Assembly (NCBI GenBank): GCA_033060915.1
Contig: CM065377.1
Span: 53,634,183-53,698,182 of the forward strand
Direction of reading: 5' to 3'
From: Euryodendron excelsum
Lineage: Eukaryota > Streptophyta > Magnoliopsida > Ericales > Pentaphylacaceae
Length of the DNA: 64,000 nucleotides
Positions 24,301 to 37,240 of this stretch are shown in pieces (the first letter of the stretch is position 1; each line of letters opens with the position of its first letter). A model generated the notes under the pieces. The model saw only the letters and a program-made list of their open reading frames with translations, searched no databases and was not told the origin of the DNA. The position numbers and the translations under genes are program-made.

Positions 24301-25909
24301 TTATAAGCAACTGAAATGACCTTGGCACCTGTTGCAGTAGTGCCAGAGCAAAATTCCCATAGTGGCACCACTTCTAGTGGCGCCAACCACTTAGGAAAGT
24401 TTTTAGAGCGACAATAAACGTATCTTTTGACCCTTGGGATGCAAGGCAAAAGATTTGAGCGCTTGTCCTAGTGACTACCATGTAATTTTTAGCTTGGCTC
24501 CATTAGGAGTGACTCCAGAAGGTTCGGGAATGATCCAAAAGGCCAGGAATGGATAGGAACCCTTGAAAGAATGTCTCGAAGGTAACAGACTTAAGAAACA
24601 AAGCCGGAACAGTTAAAAAGGTTGATCGGTCCATCAGGGGCAAAACGATCAATTGAATCGAAAAAATACCGGAATGGACTCGAAGTGACCCGTAAGGAGG
24701 CTTGAAGGTTGGAAACATTATCGAAAGTATTCCAAGAGGTTGCCGGTTTGATACCTAGAGCCAGTGTCGTTGGAAAAAGATGACTGGCCCACTAAGGGTA
24801 AAACTGTCATTTTACACCAGACTTACCAGAATAAACTTAGAATGATCCGGAAAGGTATTGAAAGTTTGAGAATACTATTAGAAGCATCCTTGGAAGGTTA
24901 TTGGATTGATACTCAAAATCAGTGCGGTTCTCGGAGACGGTCAGATGCCTAGGCATAAAATGGTCTTTTTGACTGGATGGTCTCGGAATTGATCCAGAAC
25001 CGACTAGAAGGCACTTGAACATGCCGGATTGTCTTTAGGAAGAGTAGACTTACCACTTTAAGGACTTAGGTACTTTCTTAAGAAGCGTGTCGAAGGGGCT
25101 CGAAAGACAGTTTGGTCATTTTTCACCAATGTGGACTAGCAGACACTGGTGTTGACCTGGGTTTTGAGTATTTCTAACGGTGTGTGACAAGTTGGTTTCC
25201 AAAGGTATCTCATCCTTCGATAAACGTTTCATGGTCAAGAAGTGTGTTCTATCCTGTGACATAGGGGTTGTGTTAGCAATTCCTAATGTCGACCTATTTG
25301 GGAGTGTTTCTGCCACTTTGACGATTGCGATGTTTGTGAGTGTTTCCGTCACTCTGATGGTGTGCATTCATTCCAGAGACTGCTTGATTTTGGGAAGCTA
25401 CTAGATGGTCTTATTGTTTGAGGTAGCAACTTTCTCTAAAGACGTGCCAGATAACAGATATTCTACATTGGCGGGCTAGTAGGCGCCAGAAGTGAACCGT
25501 TCTACCATCTTAAGGACTTGGGTTCCGTCCCGGTTGACTAGTTTGAAGGACTTACCATTCCGAAGAGTTTTCTTGAAAAATATGCCGGACTAGATGGACT
25601 TACCGTTTGAGGGATCAACTTTCTCGAAAGATGTGGCGATTTAAGCTTGACTGGTCTGGATTGGAATTGGAACTGGAATTAAGGTTGAAATAGAAACTTA
25701 TGTCTTTAGGAAGATGTGCCAAATAGAATTAGACCGAGCAATGCCCTAAGGATATTTTGGTCATTTTGCCTTTATTGGGCTCGGCGGGCCCGTGAAGTGA
25801 TTGATTGACTAAATTGAATTTGAAAAACTGATTTGGACTTCAATGTGTTTGTGTCGATTTGAATGTGATTCCAGTTGGACCAAAGATTACTGAGCAGGTA
25901 AAACTTACA
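21306..25909 (-). repeat. 3' LTR of the 29.7 kb element
   Basis: 4604 bp; on the plus strand it begins TGTTGCGTCC and ends CTTACA. It aligns with the right LTR from about 21518 to the end; the first 210 bases have no counterpart there but match the solo LTR at 45792-45580 (reverse strand). The middle (about 21840-23400) is a cytosine-poor run of degenerate tttgaaaa-type sequence. The part from 24300 to 25800 holds short repeated motifs such as tggcgcca, and actggnccactaagggcaaaa around 24780. Scattered frames are not coding. Confidence 0.88.
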
Positions 25910-25935
25910 GCTGCCCCTCTGTTTTTGTCTTTGCT
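25910..25935 (-). other. Polypurine tract of the 29.7 kb element
   Basis: On the minus strand a purine-rich run (aaagacaaaaacagagggg, then cagc) directly precedes the LTR start TGTAAG. This is the plus-strand primer site expected immediately upstream of the 3' LTR and is the main evidence for orientation. Confidence 0.7.
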
Positions 25936-27733
25936 TATCGAAGGAAGAAAATAATAAAGTAAGAGTCCCATATTGACCGCAAGGCGATCAGAGGGATGAA
26001 ATTTAAAAATTTTTGAAAACTAGAACTTGAAAATGGCAATTTGGCCCAATGGGGCATTTAAAATTAGATTTTGGCAGGCAAAAGGACAAAGTTGCCTAGA
26101 ATTTGACTATGGCGCCACTAGAGTGGCACTAAAGTTACCTTGGCGCCACTGCTAGTGACTCCAAGCCTAGAGTTTTAAATCGGTCCAACTTCTGATTCAA
26201 AGCTTACAGGCTTGTGAAAGGTTTTAAGGATTTTAGAGCTTTTTTGAGTTTTCTGCCAAGGACTTTTGAACATTGAAAGAGTGAGTTTGAGGGATACCAG
26301 AGAGTTGCCAGAAGTAGTCACCATTGCCAAAATTGTTTTTGAAAAAGAAGATTTTGCCGGAGAACTCCCAGAGATGAGTTTTTTGTTTTGTGTTGATTTT
26401 GATATGTAGAACTCCGTTTGAGTCGTGCAAATAGTCAAAATTAATGTTTTGATGTGTTTTGAACTCTCTGGTGGTGTTGTTTTCGCATTTTGATGTCTGT
26501 TTAATTGAGTTTGTATAGTTTTGCATGTTTATGTAAAAGAAATTTCTGTAGAAATTGAAAATTTGCTCCTACAACCATGGGCGTTGCATTTTTTGACTAG
26601 ATTTTTGTACCATCTGCTTTAGAAAAATGTGTTGAATAATCGTATGAGGTTTTGTATTTTTTAAAAAAACTTTTGATTTTTCAAAAAAAAAAAATGCTAA
26701 AAAAAAAGAAAAATTGAGGAATTGATGGAGATGTTTGAATTCGACATTTAGAAAAATATTATAATATTTTAGAAAATATTTGAAGTAACATTGAAATTTT
26801 TTTGCAATAATTTTGAATAGTCTTAAATTTTTAAAAAATAGAATAGGTGTTTGGAAATTTAAAAATCTTAGAAATGTGCACAGATTGTTTTATGTGTGTT
26901 GGTGCTATGTGATTGTGATGTCATGGGGTGCACAACTCGTTTTTTGTTGTCACGTCTTAAGCATTGTAGGAGCCATTTATAAACGAGACTCTGTCGAAAT
27001 TTTTTGAAATTAAGGAAAAAGTTTAGAAAATTTTTGAAAAAAAAATCTTTTTGAAGGAAAAAGATATAAAACCTTTGAGGGTGGGGCTATTTTGGCAGAG
27101 AAGACCCCGAGAAACTAGGCTGAAATTTTTTCAAATAAAGAAAGACTTGAAAATTTTGAAATGAAATATTTTTTAAGAAAAAAGAGGTAAAACCTTTGAA
27201 CGTGGGGCCTTTTTGGCAGAGAAGGCCCCGAGAAACTCAGGGGGTCTTAGAATAAAACTTTTTGAAAGAAAAACTTTGGAAAATCTTTGAAAATGAAATT
27301 TTGAATAAAAATTTTAAGAGAAAGGCTTAGAAAATCTTTGAAAATGAATTTTGAATTTAGAAAACTTCAAAATTGATAAAAACTTTGGAAGGAAGAATTT
27401 TTTAGGATTGAACCATTGAAAATCTTTGAGGATTGATTTTGAATAAGAATTTTTGAAGAAAACATCTTTTAAAAAACCTTGAAACTTGATTGGAATATAA
27501 ATCTTTTGAAAAAGAGGCTTAGAGAAGTTTTGAGATGGATTTTGATTCAAACCTTTGAGATTTAATTTTGAAAATGAACTTTTGAAGGAAAAAGTTAGAA
27601 AACCTTTTAGAGAATTGATTTTGAGTAGACTCTGTTAAGATTTGTGTCATTCATTCTTTTCCTTATTTTTGTTCTTCCATACCTCTTGTTCGTTTGAACT
27701 ATACATACCATATCTTGATGTCTTTACCTTGAT
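25936..27733. other. 3' internal region of the element, with duplicated hairpin motif
   Basis: AT-rich, purine-biased DNA between the PPT and the antisense ORF. It has a 121-bp-spaced duplication (about 27068-27115 and 27189-27236), each unit carrying gtggggc, then ttttggcagagaag, then ccccgagaaact. In the second unit GGGGCCTT (27204-27211) and AAGGCCCC (27222-27229) form a perfect 8-bp stem with a 10-base loop. No coding sequence supported. Confidence 0.6.
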
Positions 27734-29560
27734 TTGACTTTCAGGATACCTGACACGAGTGACGACGATTCTGAGAGGAGGTGCCAGTCTGGAAAGGGGG
27801 CCTGTACAGATTCCATTGGCAATTCTAGCCATTCCAGGGGTAGCCATCGATCAACTGGCAGGGCATCTTCCAATCAGAGTGGGAGGGAGAGTATGCCTCC
27901 AGTTGACCCTTTTCCCCCATCGAGCAGGCCTTTGAGGGAGAGATGGATGCTGAAGAGGAGGTATCAGGCCTAGGAGACTGTGTGACTGGTTACGGGAAGG
28001 CCTCTTCTAGACGAAGGCAGATGGATACTGATTTGGGAGATCTAGAGGTACTAGACATTCTTCTATTGGGGGATCTTACCTACCACCCCAGTATATATTT
28101 TCGACAACACTTGCCCCCTCCCTGAGTACATACATTCTTTAGAGGGGCTATCCACCAAGCTTTCAACACCATGCAGCAAGCCGCTCCATCTTATCATGCC
28201 TTCCTGGCACAGATCAGGTTCGAGGCATTCATGGGATTATGGGCTAACCACCTGAACCGACATTTGGTACTGGCATTGATTGAGATATGGTTTAGCGAGA
28301 TGAGTACTTTTCATTTTATGGGTTTTAAGCTAAGTCCTATTTTGTTAGACTGGGCCATTATCACAAGACTTTTTATTGTCGGCGTCAGATTACCTTACAG
28401 CCAGTTAGTAGAGCCGATGCATGTGCTTTTTTGGACTTGCCGTCTCTTGACCATTCTGCCTTTTTAATTTCCTAGGTCAATCAAGGTGAGAGTACCTTTT
28501 CTATTGAGCCCCCACCTGAGCGACGAGACATTATGAGGCGACGATTAGTTTTGTACATTGTTTTTAGCTGTTTTTGTAACAACAATAAGTCGATTGTCCC
28601 TTTCAGACTGATAAGTGTGGTAGCCAACCTAAGAGCCTTATCAAAGCTGGACTGGGGGTCTTTCTCCTTTGGTTGCTTCCTCAGATCCATGCGAGTTCGG
28701 ACCTCCTCCCTCTGGGATAATGTGACTGGATTTTGGCCCTTTCTGGTCTGGTGGAGCTATGAGTACTTGCTGATTCGCCGTCCAAAAGTAGCAGAGGCTG
28801 ACCTTTATTCTCAGGCCCTAAGATGGGCTCGTGATTAAGTGGCCCATCGATATGAGATCATCGACTTCGGGATGTGACATGGCGGCCCTTTGTTGGATCT
28901 GTTTATTATGAGACAGCCAAGTATCTAGTCCTGATGTCTCTATTGAGGATTTTTTTTCTCAATGATGAGTCATGGGATTCTTATCTGGGACTGGCATTGG
29001 CGTCAATTCCACGAGGAGTTCTGGTCGGTTGGGGATCCATTTGAGTATGTGTTCAAAGTTTTGTCGAGGGAGTTCCTATTCCATACCAGGAGCGTTAATC
29101 GGGTGCTGGTTTTTTACTTCTTCTAGAGACTAACTACGCCACACATTTTAGGGCCTACTTTGTAAGTGCCTTTACCCAGTTCGAGGTGGTGGTCGAAGGT
29201 TATGCTGTTGGCCAGGAGGTAGTAGACTTATGGTGTCGGGCTAGAAGATATTTGCTTTAGGCCGAGTTTGTTGCCATGAGGGATCAGAGAGATCAGTACC
29301 AAACTGAGAGGGACCAGTTCAAATGGAAAAACACCAGTTCTAGGTTGAGGTAGCTACTTTAATCGCATGGTTGGCTCAGATGGGAGGTAACGGGGTATGT
29401 TGTCATTTCTCTCTTTTTGCTTTGGCATTTGTTTAATTACTCATCTATTTTGCTGATTTAAGCTCTTCTTTCTTATAGGATGCTGGTGCTTCTAGTAATC
29501 GTCCTCCTCTTCCTGACCTAGGTTTTAGAGATTTTGACCTTTAATGGATGCCCCTTGTCG
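27734..29560 (+). pseudogene. Antisense ORF with plant mobile domain (PMD) similarity, decayed
   Basis: Runs opposite to gag. Three frames carry consecutive parts. 27734-27972 is a serine-rich N-terminus (DTSDDDSERR). 28171-28466 holds FEAFMGLWANHLNRHLVLAL, STFHFMGFKLSP and LLDWAIITRLFIVG. 28533-28840 holds WGSFSFGCFLRSM and WSYEYLLIRRP. These match the hydrophobic pattern of plant mobile domain proteins (aminotransferase-like PMD, as in MAIN/MAIL1). Similarity continues past 28860 (YYETAKYLVLMSLL) to a charged stretch near 29275 (RDQRDQYQTERDQ). A possible intron runs from ggtatgttgtc near 29394 to ttcttatag near 29479. Frameshifts and stops separate the parts, so it is broken. The family call is by pattern; the Tat antisense-ORF interpretation is inferred from position. 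Confidence 0.65.
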
Positions 29561-31387
29561 CAGGCCTAACTTCTCTTCTGCACCACTTCCTTGACATGTA
29601 TTTAGTTTTTGTTAGACAGTTTATTTTATTATTTTGGAATAGAATGGATATTTATGATTCAAATAGCCAGATATGTGTATTAATGTATGAGCATAGGTAG
29701 AAGTTTGTGATTTAAATTATGGACAGATGCATGAATAGGGATAATGTTGATGATGTATGTTTATTACATGTTCTAGAGATAATATTAAACTACATTGGTG
29801 ACTTCTATTTCTACAGGGAGCTATGTCCCATGTATGCGAAGCTCATGCAGAAATTTTTATAAAAATGCATGCACATGTGAGGAATACACCAGTTAAGGGG
29901 TTGGTCTCTCCTTTGTATCCTTGAAATGGCAACTCCTTCCTTTTCAAGGGGTTGGTCTCTCCTTTGGCTCAACCCCAACTTGACTGGATGATTGCATTTT
30001 GTACCTTTCCCATTCTTTTGACCAACTCTGGCTTTCTATTTTGGGTTAGTGTCTATGATCATTTAGCTTGAACTCTCAACCCTTGGGGCTTAGGCAGCGA
30101 CTTACTTGAACTTTAGCAGAGCGATGTGCAGATGATCTTTCAATCTAAAGAGGCTTTATTTTAGAACCATAATGTAGGCTAAGTTATGGGGTTTTGAATC
30201 AAATGGATATGCAGGCACAAATTTGATGTTACTTTCAATAAGGCTTAGATCTATACCATCCTTGGTCGGTCTTTTAATGGGGGTTCATCCCTTACTGTCT
30301 TTCCTTTGCATCGGCAACATGTTCGACTCATTTGGATCAAGCAATCCCTTTTCAATTAGAGAGGACTTTAATAGAGTTGTAATGTGGGCCATGGTTTTGG
30401 ATTTTTTTGTAAGAGAGGTAAAGGCTTGAATCTATTACTTCTACTGGGCTTCTTTATCTCCTAGAATCACCTTTAAATTTCCCTTCTTGCCTTTATTATA
30501 TGCTCTTCAAGATGGCATAAAATGACCTTCTTTTTTTTTTTGCTTTCTTTCTTCCTTCTTTTTTCTTTTTATGAAGTGGGTACTTCTACAATTCCTTTCT
30601 CTCATATTTTCTCTTAGTGTTTAATTCTAACCCATTGTGGGCAGTGATCCCTAGGTTGGGGTTTTCTTGGAAGGAACATAACCGGCTCCAGGGGTTTGAC
30701 AATGGTTGCTTTTGACTGTATGAGAAATAAAATGAGGGTCACTCTTCATTTTAAACCAAATTGCTTGATCCATAGAGTATTCACGTTGCTTCAACTTGAT
30801 GAAAGATGAGTGACATTCTTTGTTAAGTCCTCGGTTATCTGTCTGTCCTAGTGTGGGGGGATGGTTTTGGATCAGGGTTGACAAGGAATCTTTCGTTTTC
30901 CGCGAGGCACTAGTGGATTAAGCAAAGAGGATATACATTTTTTTTTTTTTAGAAAATGAAAGATGGCTTCTCTTCCTTTTGATAATCTGGCTACCCATTG
31001 CTTAGCTTCAGTGTCTTGTAAGTGCTACTTTTTGGTAGTTTTCTCACTCATCCTTATCCTCTCTTTTTTCAGAAAGTTGATCATTCGGCGAGTGGTTAAC
31101 TCATGCTATCACACCCTTCAAGTCATGTCCTCCATAAGATAGAACGCACCCTTGTTGAAAGCATTCACCATTCACAAGGATATGAGACAATGGCATTTTG
31201 TATGAAGAACTATCTTTTTATTGTTTTAATTAAAAGCATAGAGTTTTTATGAAAATGTAGACATAAATCTAAAGACAAAAAGTAAAAGAGACATAAAGAA
31301 AACGGGTGAGAACACCCCCCCCTCTTGTACGCTTTTTAGGGAACCCTTTCAGTTGGGCTTTGGAATGATGCCCACATCCTCGATGCT
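29561..31387. other. Internal retrotransposon DNA where pol would be expected; none seen
   Basis: In the sense (minus) direction this lies downstream of gag. I looked for protease (D-T/S-G), reverse transcriptase (YxDD) and integrase (HHCC, DDE) motifs and found none. It contains two near-identical 'aaggggttggtctctcctttg' segments (about 29894 and 29947) and several T-rich runs. The minus frame at 30884-30651 is not recognisable. Confidence 0.5.
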
Positions 31388-33368
31388 TCATCCATTATTG
31401 AGATCTTTGGACGAAACAAAGCATGTGGGGACTACTTTTATGGCTCTGGTTGTGTTAACAGTGATGGTGCAGTCACCAGCTTCATTGACCCCCTTATTTT
31501 CTTTTGTTATCTCCTCGGCTCCTCCAAGAAACAGGTTGGTTAGCTCACCTCCTTCTAGCTCAAATGGCTCCACCGGTGCTTTTGACTCTATAGGTCCTCA
31601 ACCCATGTCTTCGTAGTCAAATTTAGTCACAGGTCAGGAATTCTCTTATAGGTGGTGCTCGGCTACGACATATTTAGGATACAAAAAATCATCACCCTAA
31701 CCATCAGCAATCATATCTTTGGCAAGGACCCCCTCCATGGGTGTGGATTCTTCAACGGGCCACACAAAAGGATCATGTACTTCCTTGGAATTATAGAGAT
31801 ATATTGGGCATTGCAGGGATTCTTCTTCCCAATCGCTCTCTTCATCAGTCTCTCAATCCCCATCATTATCTTCGACCACGATCACATCCAGTTCACCGTC
31901 CTCTTCTATTTCCTCTAGTATCAAGTTGATGATGTGATCTAGCAGAGGATTTATGGTTACATTAGGAGTATGAGAAGGATTCACCAGTTGTATGTCAATG
32001 GTCTTATTATCTATTAGGTCTTGAATCTTGTGCTTGAGGGAGAAACAGCTTTCAGTGTCATGCCCTTGGCCGCTCGAATGATACTCATAAGTGAAGGCGC
32101 TTTTGAAGGTTGGAGGTAATGGGCTTGGCAATAGACGGGCCAGTGTGAGCTTTAGGATATTGTTCTTTAAAAGGTTATGGTATGCCTCGGTTTGGGTACA
32201 GCCGAAGGTATCAAAGGTATAGATGCATCAAGCCGACCTATTAATGTTAGGTGGTACCCCAGCAGTGCCAAAGTTAGGAGCCTATGCAGGCATGGTTAAA
32301 GGGGGTATAGGTAGGATAGGGTGAGACTGAAGTGGTGGACAGTATTGCGGTGGTTGAATGAGTAAGATGGCAGACACCTCACTCTCCTTTTTTATTACTC
32401 CCTTTGCAGTAGCCACCTTTTTGGCTATATTGGCAGAACTTTCTCCGGTTTTTGCATAGAGATCTGTAATCCTCCCAATCTTGAGACCATTTTCTATCAA
32501 CTCCCCTTACATAATGAGCTTAGAGAAGCTTTTCCCTATACTTGTGCAGAGCTTTTCATAGTATATGCCTTGGAAAGTGTGTACGAATAGTTACATATAC
32601 TTTTTCTCTTCCAAAGGGGGATTGACTTGTGTAACTGCTTCTCTCTATCGAAGGGCATACATCTTGAAGCTTTCTTTCTCTCCCTTACTCATTGTTATCA
32701 AGGACCACCGATCAAAAGTGAGATCTATGTTGTGATAATATTGGGATTTAAATGCATTAACCAGTTCGATCCAAGTAATGATCTTCATTAAGTTAAGTCG
32801 ATAGAACCATTGGAGGATGGATCTAATGAGACTATATTGGAACAGTTGCATAAGAAGCTTTGGATCGTTTCTATGACCACTCAATGCCCCAACATAAAGC
32901 TGAAGGTGGGCAATAGGGTTACCAGTGCCATCATATTTTTGAAATCGGGCATTTTGAACTTGGCAAGTCTTGGATGATCTAGGAAGAAGCACAGCTCATC
33001 ATAGGAGGCAATCCCAAAGGTGTCATGGCTATGAAGGTTTTACAATGAATGTTCCAACCCTTGAATTTTTAGACTAAGAGGCTCTAGGGGAGTTCTTTTT
33101 ACAGCAGGCGAGAGTAGTATAGTTTTCCTTCTTCAGTGTTGGCCCTCTTGGAATCCTCCTTGTTTTTTCCCATAACATCAGATTGAAGCACAATCCTTAG
33201 ATTGGCAAGTTCAGAGTCCTTAGGAAAAACCATGGATGATGATGGGGCCAAAGCTGTATCTTTCACAGCCATGGTTTAGATGAGCTTAAACATCTCATCA
33301 ATTTTGGTTCTCATTTCATTGACCTCTTCTCGAGAGACTGAGGATGACTCATCATGATTGGAAGCCAT
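31388..33368 (-). pseudogene. Decayed retrotransposon gag (Ty3/gypsy type)
   Basis: Capsid-type gag. Going downstream: a probable start at 33368 (MASNHDESSS); the retrotrans_gag core at 32992-32645 (FQKYDGTGNPIAHLQLYVGA, LQWFYRL, FKSQYYHNIDL, KGEKESFKMYA); a segment at 32500-32282 (MIENGLKIGRI); a segment at 32131-31853 (YEYHSSGQGHDTESCFSLKH), which corresponds to the modified knuckle region of plant gypsy gags; and 31573-31388 (LEGGELTNLFLG, IKVVPTCFVSS). The last four share one reading frame and are separated by in-frame stops, whereas the predicted start is in another frame, so at least one frameshift lies upstream of the core. A reverse transcriptase normally follows, and here does not. 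Confidence 0.8.
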
Positions 33369-34001
33369 TAGTATAGCTCTTTGTCGAGTAATGATGGGGT
33401 TTTTAGGTGGATGCTGATCTTTCTTAGGAACAATGATGACTTTTTATGATGTAGTCTCTGTGAAAGAAAAAAAGAAAGAAAAGAAAAACAAGAACACAAG
33501 CCACAAGTTAGTTTTTGGTATTTTGAGAACTTTATGCAATGCATGCCCTAGGGATGTCCCTTATTAAGAGGGAGACTAAACATGATGCATTTGGCCCACT
33601 TTTGAAGATAAAGGGTTTACCCCTGTATGCAAATACCTTACCGTGGATTGTGAACATTCATTCATTCATGAAAAATAAAGAAGTACATTGAACTTTTGAG
33701 TTTAAATACAATAGAATTAAAACACATTTTAATAGGGGGAAGGGGGACATTTTCTTTTGGACTTCCACTTATGTACTTTTACATTTTGAGATTTTAAACT
33801 ATGCTTGAGTCTTTGGATTAGCCTTCTTTGAGTTTAATGTTAAGGAGGTCAATGAAAGACCTTGCTGTTTGATTGCTCCTTATCTTTTTGGCAACCTTAT
33901 CTCCGTGAGCATAGCGGGATTGGGGCCCCTCTTTACAGAATGACTTGAAATACATATCGTGAGTTCTTAGAGTTACGTGGGAACCATTAGGGTTTGGTAG
34001 G
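33369..34001 (-). other. Leader of the element up to the solo LTR insertion
   Basis: Untranslated leader between the inserted solo LTR and gag, interrupted exactly at gtagg (33997-34001), which is repeated at 45793-45797. The leader resumes at 45798. No ORF of note. Confidence 0.6.
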
Positions 34002-37000
34002 TGTAAGAATCTCATTTTTGCCCGCTCGGCAATCTCCGACCCGACTAGGCTTGGTTTCAAGCATCTCAACACATGTAGGCTCAAGATGAGCCTTTCAATC
34101 TCCAATCCAACCAATTGGTCACTTCTCGGGCCCACAGGGATCCGCTGGAGCCATAAGCCCATTATTCCAGGTAGCTTTCTGGACCGGATGGTCCCGGAAA
34201 CCAACGCCATCTAGGTAGCTTCCCAGGATCGAGCGATCTCGGCGACCGACACCTCATCAAATTCCAGATGGTTCACTTCTGGCGCCCACTAGCCCGCCAA
34301 CGTAGAATGTTCGTCATTTGGTAGTTCTTCGAGACCTGACGTTCTCAAAGACCAACACCACCATTCTAGCTAGCTTTTTGGGACCAGGCGTTCTCCGGAA
34401 CCAACACCACCCCTATAGGTAGCTCTCTAAGACCGGGCGTTCTTAGAGACCAACACCACACAGGTAGTTTTCTGAGACCGGGCAATCTCAGGAACTAACA
34501 CACAGGTCAACACTGGCGCCTGCTAGCCCAACTTGGTGTAAAATGACCAAACTCGCCCTTTGGGCCTCTAGGCACGTTTTGGAAAAGTTCAAAATCCCTC
34601 AAAACGATAAGTCTATCCTTCTAAAGTGTTGTTAAACCATTAGGCAGCCCCCGCACGCCATTTGGTCCAAAATTGGTCTTATTCCGGTTCGCTCTGATCA
34701 AAATGACCGTTTTGCCCTTGAACGCCTCGGCACGGCACAAACCCCGCCGAACGGTAAAAGACTCTCCCAAAACCATCTCTGAACAACCCTACATGCTTAA
34801 CATAACACACCAAACCGTTCTTAACTATTTTCAGCCAATCCCGATTAAAATGACCGTTTTGCCCCTAACAATCCAAACATGCCCCGAGACAGCACCGGTC
34901 CTGGGATTCCGAGCAAAAGGTTTCACCATACACCCTTATTTAACCCGAGGAGAACCCTATGACACTAAACTCACACGATTTGATAAAAGATTCCTTGGAG
35001 CGTCTCGCAGACGCTCTGCCTAAATTGTCTTTTCTCCCGATTCCCTAGTTATAACGCACCGTCAACCAACTTGAGAAATGCGTAAATCAGGCAATTCTCG
35101 GAAGCTCGTTCATAGATCTTTCTATCGATATGGCTTAATTGGATAGATCACTTCCCGAAGCCCTTCATCGTATGGCTCAAACCCAGTTACTTTTTGCAAC
35201 CCCTATAGTGTCTCGCAAACGCTCTGCCAAGGTTGACTTTTTTCCTAATTCCCTTATTAAAACGCATCGTCAAACGACTTGAGAAATGCGTAAATCTGAA
35301 AATTTCTGAAATTATTTCCAGAGTACTTTCCATCGGTATGGTCCGATCGAAAAGATCGCTTCCCGAAGGACTCGATCACAGGAAACGAAAACAGCCACTT
35401 TCGAACACACTCGGAGCGTATCACCGACGCTCCGCAAAAGTGTCCTTTTATGCACGCTTCCCGAGATGATATCCCATACTTCCAAACATAATTCAAACTT
35501 TCCAAAGACATGAAAGTTTACCGGAAGCCCTAGGAGAAAATCCCGAGTGCGACCGATTTTCCCGAAACCTTCCCGATTGACGCAATTATTAAGACAAAGT
35601 TTGGATGAACCTTCCTGGTGATGGAGCGTATGCTACATGCGCTCAAATTTTGATCAAATTGACTAATTTTTTATCAATAGTCGAGATTTAACTAGTACAT
35701 TGGGTGCCACATACTATTCTCCTAATGGAATAGTACCCGCGCATGTAGGACATACGCCTGTGTAAAATTTACACAGGCGCATATACTACATGCGCCAGTG
35801 TCAAAAAATTTTGCCTATAAATAGAGGCCTCCCCTTTGCATATCCAACTCTGATTTCTGATACGAAGCTCTGCTGAAATCACTCTAGAACTACGAATCTC
35901 TATACACACTTCATCCCTCCAACACTTAGGTTAGGCTCCATCACCCCCAAGCCTATATACTTCACACATAAAGCCTTATACACCATCAAACACTCCCTAC
36001 CAGCCCTCTAAGCATTCTTGAAGTCATTCAAGCTCCAATCAAATCATCCTTGGAAGACGACAAGTGTGTTGAAGGCAAAAGATGGTATCTCTTTTACATT
36101 TGTGTCTTCCCCTACTCTCCTCTTCTCCCTCCTAGCCTACTTAGCCTATTCTCTATTTTAATCTCCATCTTCAACCTCCCTTTCTTGCATGCTTGAGTCA
36201 AGAGGGCTCTTAGTCTATGCCTAGAGGAAAACAAGTGAGAGCCACCGTGTAGGGGGATCTCTCACTAGCCTACTTTAAGATGGTATGGCCTAGGAGCCCC
36301 TTGATTATGTTGTGTAGCCTAAAAGCCTTGTATGTATTCATGACCCCCTTGTATTTTGCTAACTTGATCATATCTTGTGTGTTTGGCTTTATTTTTATGT
36401 TTCTAACCATGTGCTACAAAGCTTGCATTATTCTTGTTTCCATGCCATTTTCAAGTTCAACATTCCTCTAAAAAATGGTTCTAAAAGTTGATCCTTTGAA
36501 GTTTAGAATGAGATCTTAGAAATCATACCTTAGAAAATCCCCACTAACCTCTAACTCACACTTTTGCATCCTTGCATTTCGATTTGCATAAAAATTATTT
36601 GCAAAATCTCTAATTTTCAAGACTTTCATTCTCTCAAGCTTAGTGGTTGGAATGGCCCCATGGAACCCTTTCTTGAGTGGTCTCCCTTCTATATTGGCCA
36701 TAAGAGCCTTAAATGGTTAGAATGGTCCCCTTCTCTTCTTATTCTTGCACACAAGTAGTTTCCAAACTCTTTGATTTTCAAAGTTTTCATTTTCTCAAGT
36801 TTAGTGGTTGGAATGGCCCCATGAAACCCTCTCTTGAGTGGTCTCCCTTTTATTTGGCCATAGGAACCCTCTCTTTTGGAATGGTTTCCTTTAAAAATAG
36901 TTTTCATCATCCTTTTTCAAAAGTGGTTTTCAAAAATTCATTCTCTCCATCTTTGCATTAAAAATGGTGTCTTAAAAAGTTGTCATCACCATGTTGATTT

Positions 37001-37240
37001 TTGGACCCCTTACACTCTTGTCAAGATTATGGTTATAATGGCCATGAGGAAACCTTTCTTGGAATGGTCTCCAATCACCAACCATATAAACCATACTCTT
37101 GATTAAAGTCAAAATTTTCATAGAAATGATCTTCGAAAGGGTTGTCAACCAAAGTCCTTTGCATAACATAGGTTGTTTCTCAAAACCCTATCCAAAAGTG
37201 CATGAAACCACCTTTCAAAATCATCTTTCAATCTAACACT

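Noticed and set aside
21306..25909. Plus-strand orientation of the large element, with the PMD ORF as a sense first ORF
   Set aside because: The pyrimidine-rich run after the left LTR is a PPT on the minus strand, and gag is on the minus strand. Minus orientation explains both, with the PMD ORF antisense.
28481..28690. Minus-strand ORF over the PMD-like region
   Set aside because: Overlaps the plus-strand PMD segments that show family similarity; a shadow frame.
33818..34210. 130-codon minus ORF spanning the edge of the solo LTR
   Set aside because: It crosses the insertion boundary at 34002, so it joins sequences that were separate before the insertion.
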